From assembly GCA_050945855.1 (NCBI GenBank), contig JBMNTS010000056.1, positions 1-5,582 on the forward strand: 5,582 nucleotides of DNA, in the 5' to 3' direction. Below are positions 1-5,393 of the stretch, piece by piece. Made by a program: the position numbers and the translations under genes. The DNA is from CAYSNP01 sp050945855 (GTDB taxonomy: Bacteria > Bacillota > Clostridia > Christensenellales > DTU072). Position 1 is the first letter of the stretch; every line of letters starts with the position of its first letter. The notes below the pieces were generated by a model. It was given only the letters and a program-made list of their open reading frames with translations, did not search any database and was not told the origin of the DNA.

Positions 1-94
1 CCACGGTCTGCTTATCGTAGGGGGTAGGGTATACGGCTTTCCAATCCATAATGCCGTCTGCCATTTTTATCGGTTTTTGTTCAAACGGGTTCAT
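1..94 (-). CDS. Unidentified protein, N-terminal fragment (cut by window edge)
   Basis: An open frame starts at an ATG (92-94) and runs off the left edge, giving 31 visible residues beginning MNPFEQKPIKMADGIMDWKA and continuing through a VYPTPYDK stretch. The start is supported by an AGGAG ribosome binding site about 6 nt upstream. No signal peptide or membrane segment is visible in this short piece; it is polar, with aromatic and proline residues. The gene lies about 100 nt downstream of the transporter gene on the same strand, with no convincing terminator between them, so co-transcription is possible. The tryptophan/tyrosine/proline-rich start reminds me of N-termini of uncharacterised proteins from anaerobic Clostridia, but that is memory only and I assign no function. 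Confidence 0.72.
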   Translation of the reverse strand, partial: MNPFEQKPIKMADGIMDWKAVYPTPYDKQTV

Positions 95-125
95 TTCACA
101 CTCCTTTTTACTTATTTTAAGCCAA

Positions 126-142
126 TGAATAAAATCTATTCA
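126..142. repeat. Inverted repeat TGAATA-N5-TATTCA
   Basis: A perfect 6-bp dyad with a 5-nt spacer sits between the transporter gene and the partial gene downstream. Two further flanking pairs (123-124 with 144-145) extend it past one mismatch. It is AT-rich and has no adjoining T-tract on the minus strand, so it is a poor intrinsic terminator. It could be a protein-binding site or an RNA processing hairpin between the two minus-strand genes. Confidence 0.35.
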
Positions 143-194
143 GTGACCTTCCCAATAAAAAGGAGTTTTGAATCGCAGCGAAATTGCTTATATG

Positions 195-1712
195 CTAATT
201 GCGCGCGGGCGCGGCGTCCTCGTTTGTAAGAACGGCGATTTTGTTTAATTCGGATACGATTTCCGCATGCTTCTTGCGGCTTAGCGGATAGAAAAACAGC
301 ACTGTTATCATAAGCACTCCGCTGATTACGGATATTATGGAAGCCGCGTTAAACCAACTGCACGCAACCGCTTGCTGCGCGTCCGTTAAAATGGCAAGTT
401 CGGTATAATCCCTTGCCTCGAACCCTATCTTTTTCTGCCAGAACCAGGCTAAAATCATAAACAGCTGGGAAAACAGGCCGGGCGTGACAAACAAGAGGTT
501 TTGCAAATGCCCGTCCAGCCGCTTGCCCGTCAAAAGCTGCTGATTGTCCGCAAGCTCTCCCAGCATTACGGGCACGAGAAGGTAGGCTGGATTAATACAG
601 CTTATAAAGTGCAATAGGGTTACCACTATGATGGAGGTAGTCCCTATGGGGATACGCTGATAACCTACAAAACCCAGTATCGCGTTGGAAATTACGCCAA
701 AAGAAGAAAACAAAATAAGGATTTTGTTTTTATCCATTTTTCTGGTGACAATGGGCATCAAAAGCATGGAAACGGTGGCGGCGAAGCCGATAATCGACAT
801 GGGAATGCCGGATATGCCTATGGCGGTTTTGACATCGGCGGCAAAGCGGAATTGAATTATCAGCCAGCGGAAATGGTTGGTAAACTCGCGCATGGACCCC
901 AGCACCAAAGCCAGACATAATATAACCAGTGCCTTGTTTTTGGAAAGCATGGAAAAGGCTTCTTTCATTTTGATTCTTTCTTTTTCGTCTTGGTCTTGTA
1001 TGCGGTAAACCCTTTCCTTGGATTTCAGGATAAGCATTACCAGCAAAAGGCCTACGGCCACGCTGAAAATGCCTATTACCCTAAGCCCCATATACTCCAT
1101 GCCCCTGTCCTTAAAGTAGCCTCTTATGGGGCCGGCCACAACCTGAAGCACGCTGGGCGCGAACCCGAAAATCAGCCCTATCGGCGTCATGATATCCGCG
1201 CGTTCCTGCCCGTTGGGCGTGAGTATGGTAGGCATTGTCTGATACATATTGTAGCTGAAGGCGGACAATATCAGAACGGGCAGACAGGTAAGATAGGCGT
1301 AAATTATGCGCGCGCTTTCCTTTTGGAATTGCGGCACCCACATTACAAGCAGCGCCAGCACCGCAAACAGCGGCGCGCTGAACAGGATATACGGCTTGTA
1401 CCTGCCCCATTTTGTGCGGGTTTTTTCTATTTTGTTGGCGATAAAGGGCAGCAGAATCAGATTGAAAAAGCTGCTCAGCGCAACTATTATATAAGCGTGA
1501 ATGGTATCAATCTTATAGAAATAAGGGATAAACGCTATTGTGGCGACATAATTGACCGCGCTGGTCATAAAACTTACGCCTAAAGAATAAAGCCCGAAAT
1601 TTACCGTTTCCTTTAAGGTCAGATACCTGCCCTCGGGCGGCGTTTTCCAATAGCCTTTCACCTTGCCCAAAAGCAGTTTCAAATTCGGTTTTCCCGCTTT
1701 GCCTTTCGTCAT
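195..1712 (-). CDS. GPH/MelB-like major facilitator superfamily transporter
   Basis: This 505-residue protein has about 12 long hydrophobic segments and a charged linker near residues 230-250 (KSKERVYRIQDQDEKERIK), as expected for a two-halved MFS carrier in the cytoplasmic membrane. The diagnostic motif is TRTKWGRYKPYIL at residues 98-110, the loop 2-3 signature of glycoside-pentoside-hexuronide:cation symporters related to MelB. Length is close to the usual 450-510. The ATG at 1710-1712 is preceded by an AAAGGA-type ribosome binding site. Substrate cannot be read from sequence. An oddity is in helix II: the two aspartates that form the cation site in MelB (Asp55 and Asp59) align with Asn84 and Leu88 just before Pro89, so classical Na+/H+ coupling is doubtful. 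I saw no convincing promoter upstream. A terminator separates it from the sirtuin gene, and the next gene downstream may share its transcript. Confidence 0.88.
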   Translation of the reverse strand: MTKGKAGKPNLKLLLGKVKGYWKTPPEGRYLTLKETVNFGLYSLGVSFMTSAVNYVATIAFIPYFYKIDTIHAYIIVALSSFFNLILLPFIANKIEKTRTKWGRYKPYILFSAPLFAVLALLVMWVPQFQKESARIIYAYLTCLPVLILSAFSYNMYQTMPTILTPNGQERADIMTPIGLIFGFAPSVLQVVAGPIRGYFKDRGMEYMGLRVIGIFSVAVGLLLVMLILKSKERVYRIQDQDEKERIKMKEAFSMLSKNKALVILCLALVLGSMREFTNHFRWLIIQFRFAADVKTAIGISGIPMSIIGFAATVSMLLMPIVTRKMDKNKILILFSSFGVISNAILGFVGYQRIPIGTTSIIVVTLLHFISCINPAYLLVPVMLGELADNQQLLTGKRLDGHLQNLLFVTPGLFSQLFMILAWFWQKKIGFEARDYTELAILTDAQQAVACSWFNAASIISVISGVLMITVLFFYPLSRKKHAEIVSELNKIAVLTNEDAAPARN

Positions 1713-1843
1713 AACCGCATCCTTTTTTTATCAGTATATCGGCGGCAAACCATAAATCCGCCCGCCGCTTTCCAATATACCATATAAACGCGGCTTTGTG
1801 GACAAAAATTACATTAAATTCTCAAACAAACTGATACGGAAGC

Positions 1844-1871
1844 AAAAAAAGAGGAGGAGTTTTAAGCCTCC
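1844..1871 (-). terminator. Probable intrinsic terminator of the GNAT-sirtuin operon
   Basis: Read on the minus strand, GGAGG and CCTCC (1867-1871 and 1853-1857) form a 5-bp GC-rich stem around a 9-nt loop, followed 2 nt later by seven T residues (1844-1850). The upstream arm lies within the last codons of the sirtuin gene and the stop codon falls in the loop. The stem is short, so efficiency is uncertain, but the arrangement is that of a rho-independent terminator. Confidence 0.6.
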
Positions 1872-2584
1872 CGAATACTCTCGAAAACTTTCGCTATGCC
1901 GCAGGAAATTACCAAATCGGCGTCGTCATCGTACCCGGTGGGCGCTTTGTTTATGATGACGAGTTTATTCCCTCTGAAATACCTTACCAGCCCGGCAGCG
2001 GGATACACCACAAGGGATGTTCCGCCTATTATAAGCAAGGACGCTTCGGAAATATACTTTATGGCGCTCTCCAGCGTGCCGCCGTCCAAGCCTTCCTCGT
2101 ACAACACCACATCCGGCTTTATTATGCCGCCGCAAGGACAGCGCGGAACTCCTTTTGCGCCCGCGTCCGTTTCATAAAACTTACCACACCGCGCGCAATA
2201 GTTCCGCCAAACCGAGCCGTGCAACTCCAAAACATTTTTGCTGCCCGCCGCTTGATGCAGTCCGTCTATATTTTGGGTAATAACCGCTTTTAGCTTGCCC
2301 CTTTCTTCCAAATACGCCAGATACTCATGCGCGGCATTTGGCTTGACGCTTGCGGGCGGTATCATCTTTTCCCTGTAGAAATCGAAAAACTCTTGCGTGT
2401 GCTTAACAAAAAAGGTATGCGAAAGCATATATTCGGGGGGATAGGGATATTTTTGGCTATACAGCCCGTCCGCGCTCCTGAAATCGGGAATACCGCTTTC
2501 CGTGGATACTCCCGCCCCGCCGAGAAACACGATATTGTCGTATGCGTCTATATACTCTTTCAGCTTTTTAATATTACAGTCCAT
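1862..2584 (-). CDS. NAD+-dependent protein deacylase (Sir2 family sirtuin)
   Basis: Sirtuins remove acyl groups from protein lysines using NAD+. From the ATG at 2582-2584 the protein has 240 residues, a normal bacterial length; numbers below count from a TTG two codons earlier (2588-2590). Visible motifs in order are GAGVSTESGIPDFRS (25-39, NAD+ binding), TQNIDGLH (105-112), LHGS with the catalytic His124, zinc cysteines C132/C135 and C151/C153, GGTSLVVYPAA (189-199) and VIINK (211-215). The LVVYPAA segment and overall form resemble Thermotoga Sir2 and Firmicute 'class U' enzymes. I do not see the Tyr-x-x-Arg pair of desuccinylating sirtuins, so deacetylation is the likelier activity. The second zinc pair is CxC rather than CxxC. 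I prefer ATG over TTG, but neither has a good ribosome binding site; translation is probably coupled to the acetyltransferase gene ending 13 nt upstream. Confidence 0.95.
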   Translation of the reverse strand: MDCNIKKLKEYIDAYDNIVFLGGAGVSTESGIPDFRSADGLYSQKYPYPPEYMLSHTFFVKHTQEFFDFYREKMIPPASVKPNAAHEYLAYLEERGKLKAVITQNIDGLHQAAGSKNVLELHGSVWRNYCARCGKFYETDAGAKGVPRCPCGGIIKPDVVLYEEGLDGGTLESAIKYISEASLLIIGGTSLVVYPAAGLVRYFRGNKLVIINKAPTGYDDDADLVISCGIAKVFESIREA

Positions 2585-2597
2585 ACGCAAGCAAAGG

Positions 2598-3146
2598 TTA
2601 TTCTTTATTTGTCTGCTTTTTTGAGAAATATTCTTCCGCCAGGATGGCGTATTCCGCCTTATCCGTCCATTGGCGGTCTAGCCGCGCCCAAAAAGCCTTG
2701 ATATGCAAAGCCTCCCTGCGCATACCGTTGCGCTCCATTATCCTGTAAGAGCCATAGTTTTCGGCGGCGCAGCAAGCGGTTATGCGGCGCAGGTTTAAGT
2801 CCTCAAAGCCATATCTAATTAGTTCGCCGCCAATCTCCGTGCCGTATCCCTTTTTCCAATAATCCATATGCAATATCCAGCCTATTTCGGCGGTATCATT
2901 GGCTTCGTCAGGGTAAATTCTGCAACTGCCGATGACTTTATTTGTGCTTTTAAGTACAACGGCAAGATCCTTTGCGGGCTTCGCCTGCGTTAAAAACTCC
3001 AGCGTCTGCTCCTTTGTGTTGGGGCCCCAGGACATATAGCGCACGTTTTCGGGATTTTGCGCCCAGGAATGCACCGCTTCCAAATCCCGCTCGCCCAGCG
3101 GACGGAGTATCAACCGTTGTGTTAAAAGCGTGTCCTTATATTGCAT
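2598..3146 (-). CDS. GNAT-family N-acetyltransferase, RimJ/RimL type
   Basis: This 182-residue protein transfers an acetyl group from acetyl-CoA to an amine, either a protein or a small molecule. The N-terminus LTQRLILRPLGERDLEAV (8-25) is the typical beta1-alpha1 of the Acetyltransf_3 branch. EIGWILHMDYWKKGYGTE (87-104) holds beta4 and the acetyl-CoA pyrophosphate loop, with K99-G100-Y101-G102 filling the Q/R-x-x-G-x-G/A position. AENYGSYRIMERNGM (128-142) is the conserved C-terminal helix. Length is normal. The ATG at 3144-3146 follows a GAGAGGT ribosome binding site at suitable spacing. It is the first gene of an operon with the sirtuin, 13 nt downstream. A sigma-A-like promoter and two dyads lie upstream. 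The acceptor is unknown; homologues acetylate ribosomal protein N-termini, other protein amines or antibiotics, so RimJ/RimL similarity does not fix the substrate. Confidence 0.92.
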   Translation of the reverse strand: MQYKDTLLTQRLILRPLGERDLEAVHSWAQNPENVRYMSWGPNTKEQTLEFLTQAKPAKDLAVVLKSTNKVIGSCRIYPDEANDTAEIGWILHMDYWKKGYGTEIGGELIRYGFEDLNLRRITACCAAENYGSYRIMERNGMRREALHIKAFWARLDRQWTDKAEYAILAEEYFSKKQTNKE

Positions 3147-3173
3147 ATTGACCTCTCATTACGCCTTATTATA

Positions 3174-3209
3174 GCACCATATTCTGCAAAGTCTGTTATT
3201 ATCTGGTGC
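3174..3209. repeat. Inverted repeat GCACCA-N24-TGGTGC upstream of the acetyltransferase gene
   Basis: Perfect 6-bp arms (3174-3179 and 3204-3209) are separated by 24 nt; extending inward, 9 of 12 positions of each half match in dyad symmetry. The element lies between the predicted promoter (3224-3251) and the start codon, and a TATAAT hexamer (3168-3173 on the minus strand) abuts it. It could be an operator or a long-looped stem in the 5' untranslated RNA. Confidence 0.4.
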
Positions 3210-3223
3210 AATTTCATACTATT

Positions 3224-3251
3224 ATTCTATCAAAATCCCCCGATAAGTCAA
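3224..3251 (-). promoter_or_regulatory. Sigma-A-type promoter of the acetyltransferase-sirtuin operon
   Basis: On the minus strand TTGACT (3246-3251, 5/6 to TTGACA) and TAGAAT (3224-3229, 5/6 to TATAAT) are 16 nt apart. Transcription would start near 3217, leaving a leader of about 70 nt before the ATG. It lies just downstream of the regulator's terminator, as expected for an independent operon. A second TATAAT at 3168-3173 has only a poor -35. Confidence 0.6.
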
Positions 3252-3262
3252 TTGGCTTGACT
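3246..3262. repeat. Operator-like dyad AGTCAA-N5-TTGACT over the -35 box
   Basis: A perfect inverted repeat with 6-bp arms and a 5-nt spacer (17 bp in all) in which one arm is exactly the -35 hexamer of the acetyltransferase promoter. A dimeric helix-turn-helix protein bound here would block RNA polymerase. The binding protein is unknown; the nearby AraC-type regulator usually uses direct rather than inverted repeats. Confidence 0.45.
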
Positions 3263-3265
3263 ATA

Positions 3266-3298
3266 CACAAATAAACGGAGAGGATTTTCACCCTCTCC
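3266..3298 (-). terminator. Intrinsic terminator of the AraC-type regulator gene
   Basis: On the minus strand GGAGAGG and CCTCTCC (3292-3298 and 3277-3283) form a perfect 7-bp stem with an 8-nt loop, followed by GTTTATTTGTG, a T-rich run. It sits about 40 nt after the stop codon of the regulator gene and just before the acetyltransferase promoter. Confidence 0.78.
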
Positions 3299-3332
3299 AA
3301 TCTATTTTCAGTGTTAAAGGAAGATGAGTTGC

Positions 3333-3350
3333 CGCGGTTATTTCACCGCG
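3333..3350 (-). repeat. Short perfect hairpin spanning the regulator stop codon
   Basis: CGCGGT (3333-3338) and ACCGCG (3345-3350) can pair into a 6-bp, mostly GC stem with a 6-nt loop, including the TAA stop of the regulator (3338-3340). No T-tract follows on the minus strand, so it is not a terminator by itself. It may stabilise the 3' end or be chance. Confidence 0.35.
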
Positions 3351-4204
3351 ACAAATTCAATATAACCTCTCTCCCCACGCGGCTCCAATTGTATGCGCGG
3401 GTTGTCCTCGTCCCATTGCAGTCCTATGGCCTGAGGATTGTATTTTGCTATCGCATCCCATAACGCTTCAATCGCTTCGCAAAAATATTCCTCATCAAAA
3501 GGCTCGCCCTGAAACATAAGGTATTTGGCGGCGGGCAATTCTATAATATCATATCCCTCGGGTATTTCTTCCTTGTAATCGATGCCGACCTCCACCCCCT
3601 GAACGTATTGAGAGGTGCCGGGCTTGATGTATTTCTCGGGCAGCCACATGCTAATAGGCTCCGGGGTTATCCCCTTTACGCTCAACAACTGTCCGTAAAC
3701 GTCGCAGCCCACCTCTTCGCAGTATTGGAAATAATCCGTTGCTTTTACTCCCCGCTTAATCAGCGCTTTTCTGGCGGGTCTTTCCGTAATGGTGATAAAA
3801 ACATTGCTAACTTGGCTCATTGGTTTTTTCTCCTTTTTCTTATATTCAACGTTATAAGGGGTAAACAGCGGAATCATTACGGGATGAAGCGCGTACTCTT
3901 TGGGATTAAGCCCGAACTCTTTATAAAATGCCCGCTGATAACTTTCCGGAGCGGAAAACCCCGCTTCCCAAGCGGCGTCTATGATTTTCACCCTTTCGTC
4001 GCGCAACCTTAAAGCCGATGTCGAAAGCCTTAGCCTGCGCACATATCCGGACGGGCTGTGACCGGTATATTGTACAAACAGCCTGTAAGAATACCATGGC
4101 GAATATCCGCACACCCTTGACAGAGCGGAAAGGTTAATTTCCTCGGATAAGTTGTCGCGGATATAATTTTGCATTTTATAAACCGCTTCAGCCTTATAAT
4201 CCAT
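3338..4204 (-). CDS. AraC-family regulator with C-terminal GyrI-like effector-binding domain
   Basis: This 288-residue protein combines an N-terminal AraC DNA-binding domain (about 5-105) with a GyrI-like small-molecule-binding domain (about 134-288). Two helix-turn-helix units are visible: residues 25-46 (NLSALSRVCGYSPWYSYRLF region) and 73-96 (IIDAAWEAGFSAPESYQRAF), ending in the family's FGLNPKEY. A lysine-rich linker YKKKEKKP joins the halves. The GyrI half carries typical stretches such as YDIIELPAAKYLMFQGEPF. I chose ATG at 4202-4204 because an AAGGAGG ribosome binding site stands 5-6 nt before it; a GTG at 4220-4222 would place that site inside the gene. Homologues in the Rob/MarA and GyrI-domain groups sense drugs or metabolites. 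It is divergent from the URO-D-like gene, whose promoter carries direct repeats, so it probably regulates that gene and perhaps itself. An internal start at the domain junction could give a free GyrI domain. Confidence 0.93.
   Translation of the reverse strand: MDYKAEAVYKMQNYIRDNLSEEINLSALSRVCGYSPWYSYRLFVQYTGHSPSGYVRRLRLSTSALRLRDERVKIIDAAWEAGFSAPESYQRAFYKEFGLNPKEYALHPVMIPLFTPYNVEYKKKEKKPMSQVSNVFITITERPARKALIKRGVKATDYFQYCEEVGCDVYGQLLSVKGITPEPISMWLPEKYIKPGTSQYVQGVEVGIDYKEEIPEGYDIIELPAAKYLMFQGEPFDEEYFCEAIEALWDAIAKYNPQAIGLQWDEDNPRIQLEPRGERGYIEFVAVK
3818..3834 (-). promoter_or_regulatory. Internal ribosome binding site and ATG at the HTH/GyrI junction
   Basis: Inside the regulator gene, AGGAG (3830-3834 on the minus strand, within AAAAAGGAG) lies 9 nt before an in-frame ATG (3818-3820). 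The ATG encodes Met134, exactly where the GyrI-like domain begins. Translation from it would give a 160-residue protein, close to the usual length of stand-alone GyrI-like proteins. The site coincides with the Lys-Glu-Lys-Lys-Pro linker codons, so it might be chance or a gene-fusion relic. Confidence 0.45.
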
Positions 4205-4284
4205 TTGTCCCTCCTTTTTCACGTTGAATATATTCTACCTGAAGCCGTCGCAAAAATCTTGACTTTTTTTGCCAAATCAAAAAG

Positions 4285-4310
4285 GCGTATTCTTATTATC
4301 TTTGCGTATT
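4285..4310. repeat. Direct repeat GCGTATT, 19 bp apart (candidate AraC-type operator)
   Basis: Two identical GCGTATT heptamers start at 4285 and 4304, in the same orientation and about two helical turns apart. The second overlaps the first bases of the -35 box of the URO-D-like gene. AraC-family proteins usually bind direct repeats next to or over -35 boxes with roughly two-turn spacing, and a gene for such a protein starts about 80 bp away in the divergent direction. Confidence 0.45.
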
Positions 4311-4338
4311 GATTTTTGGGCGTTGCTGATGTTATACT
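4309..4338 (+). promoter_or_regulatory. Probable promoter of the URO-D-like gene
   Basis: TTGATT (4309-4314) and TATACT (4333-4338, 5/6 to TATAAT) are separated by 18 nt, placing the transcription start near 4345 and leaving a 40-45 nt leader. The spacer is 1 nt longer than ideal and the -35 is 4/6, consistent with a promoter needing an activator such as the adjacent AraC-type protein. Confidence 0.5.
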
Positions 4339-4388
4339 CATTATAACCGATTGATTCTCATAATTAAAGAACAACATAGGAGTAAGTT

Positions 4389-5378
4389 ATGAATTGCAAA
4401 GAAAGAGTAATCCGGGCGCTTGAATTCAGAAATCCGGACAGAACGCCGATATGCACCATGCACCTGCCCACAAAAAAGCTGACAGATTTTTTCAAAATAC
4501 TGCTTACGATAAAGACGGATATGTTTATGACTTCATATGTTTACAAAAGAAAAAAGCTGGATAAAACAACCGCTGTGGACGTATGGGGCGCGGTATGGAA
4601 AAGTCTGGGCAACAAGGGCGAGGTGGTGGACGGCCCGCTTAAAGAGTGGAGCGGACTGGACAGCTTAAAAGTGCCCGACGATTACTTAAAACCCGCAAGC
4701 CTGCTTTTTGTCAAGGCAACAAGATTTGTTTTCGGAAAAAAGTTCCTGATAGGCGATATTCCGGATATGCCTTTTTCGCGGTGCTCGTTTTTGAGAGGCT
4801 TTACCCGGTTTATGGAAGACCTTTGTTTTTATCCCGACGAGATAAAGCGGCTGGTGGACATAATCACAGAGCTTAATTTAAAGCTGATAGACACCTATGC
4901 CGATCTGGGACTGGACGGGGTAATCGGCTGCGACGATTTGGGTCTGCAGGACAGCCTTATGATAAGCCCTCAAATGTTCCGCGATATATTCAAGCCCTCT
5001 TACGCCAAAATGATACAAAGGGCGCACGAGCGGGGTATGAAATTTTTCCTGCACTCCTGCGGGCAAATCAAGGATATAATAGAGGATTTTATAGAAATCG
5101 GACTGGACGCCCTGCAATGCGACCAGCAGGACAATATGGGAGTGGACGAATTGAATAAAAAATTCGGCGGCAGAATAGCGTTTTTCTCTCCCGTGGATAT
5201 TCAGACTACCTTATCCACCAACGATAAGGAAAAAATCTACCAAAAATCCCGCAAACTGGTTGCCACGCTTGGCTCGCACGGCGGCGGCTTTTTGGGCAAG
5301 GTATACCCCACGCCCAAAGATATAGGAACATATGAGGATAGCATATATACTATGCTGAAGGCTTTTATCGAAAAATAA
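4389..5378 (+). CDS. URO-D superfamily protein, MtaA/CmuA-like putative methyltransferase
   Basis: This 329-residue cytoplasmic protein has the (beta/alpha)8 uroporphyrinogen-decarboxylase fold shared by HemE and the corrinoid methyltransferases MtaA, MtbA and CmuA. It starts with the family N-terminus NCKERVIRALEFRNPDRTP (2-20). Other marks are CDDLGLQDSLMISP (181-194), FLHSCGQIKDIIEDF (220-234) with the zinc motif His222-x-Cys224, and SPVDIQ (267-272) on a late strand. The HSCG motif and short length argue for a methyltransferase-like protein rather than true HemE. An oddity is the C-terminal segment GGGFLGKVYPTP (298-309): methyltransferase relatives normally have an SPGC-type motif giving the third zinc ligand, here apparently Tyr306, and no cysteine occurs after C244. 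Zinc-thiolate methyl transfer is therefore uncertain. The ATG follows AGGAG by 6 nt. It is divergent from the AraC-type regulator and convergent with a second family member. Confidence 0.88.
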   Translation: MNCKERVIRALEFRNPDRTPICTMHLPTKKLTDFFKILLTIKTDMFMTSYVYKRKKLDKTTAVDVWGAVWKSLGNKGEVVDGPLKEWSGLDSLKVPDDYLKPASLLFVKATRFVFGKKFLIGDIPDMPFSRCSFLRGFTRFMEDLCFYPDEIKRLVDIITELNLKLIDTYADLGLDGVIGCDDLGLQDSLMISPQMFRDIFKPSYAKMIQRAHERGMKFFLHSCGQIKDIIEDFIEIGLDALQCDQQDNMGVDELNKKFGGRIAFFSPVDIQTTLSTNDKEKIYQKSRKLVATLGSHGGGFLGKVYPTPKDIGTYEDSIYTMLKAFIEK

Positions 5379-5393
5379 AGGGGTATAAGGCCG

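Noticed and set aside
158..246. AAAAAGGAG followed by a short plus-strand TTG-initiated frame of about 26 codons near the transporter stop
   Set aside because: The frame is very short, uses a TTG start, and overlaps the 3' end of the transporter gene in antisense; the purine run alone is not enough.
990..1583. Plus-strand 197-codon open frame opposite the transporter gene
   Set aside because: It is antisense to a clear membrane protein gene, its translation is rich in His, Gln, Arg and Tyr with no recognisable domain, and no ribosome binding site supports it.
1741..1768. GCGGC/GCCGC inverted repeat in the region upstream of the transporter start
   Set aside because: Only 5 bp with a 17-nt loop in a GC-biased patch, with no T-tract or nearby promoter match; too weak to call a regulatory element.
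1774..1805. TTGTCC and TATATT as a promoter for the transporter gene
   Set aside because: The spacing is 20 nt, outside the usual 16-18, and alternative -10 choices give 13 or 15 nt.
2585..2590. TTG start for the sirtuin, two codons upstream of the ATG
   Set aside because: It has no better ribosome binding site than the ATG, and homologues do not need the extra residues; it cannot be fully excluded.
3608..4012. Plus-strand 134-codon open frame opposite the regulator gene
   Set aside because: It is a shadow of the AraC-GyrI gene with no domain, promoter or ribosome binding site.
4205..4222. GTG start extending the AraC-type regulator by six codons
   Set aside because: The extension runs through the AAGGAGG ribosome binding site that serves the ATG at 4202-4204, so the shorter protein is preferred.
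4389..5378. Annotation as true uroporphyrinogen decarboxylase (hemE)
   Set aside because: The HSCG zinc-type motif and the absence of heme biosynthesis neighbours fit the MtaA/CmuA-like branch; HemE is usually longer and lacks this motif.
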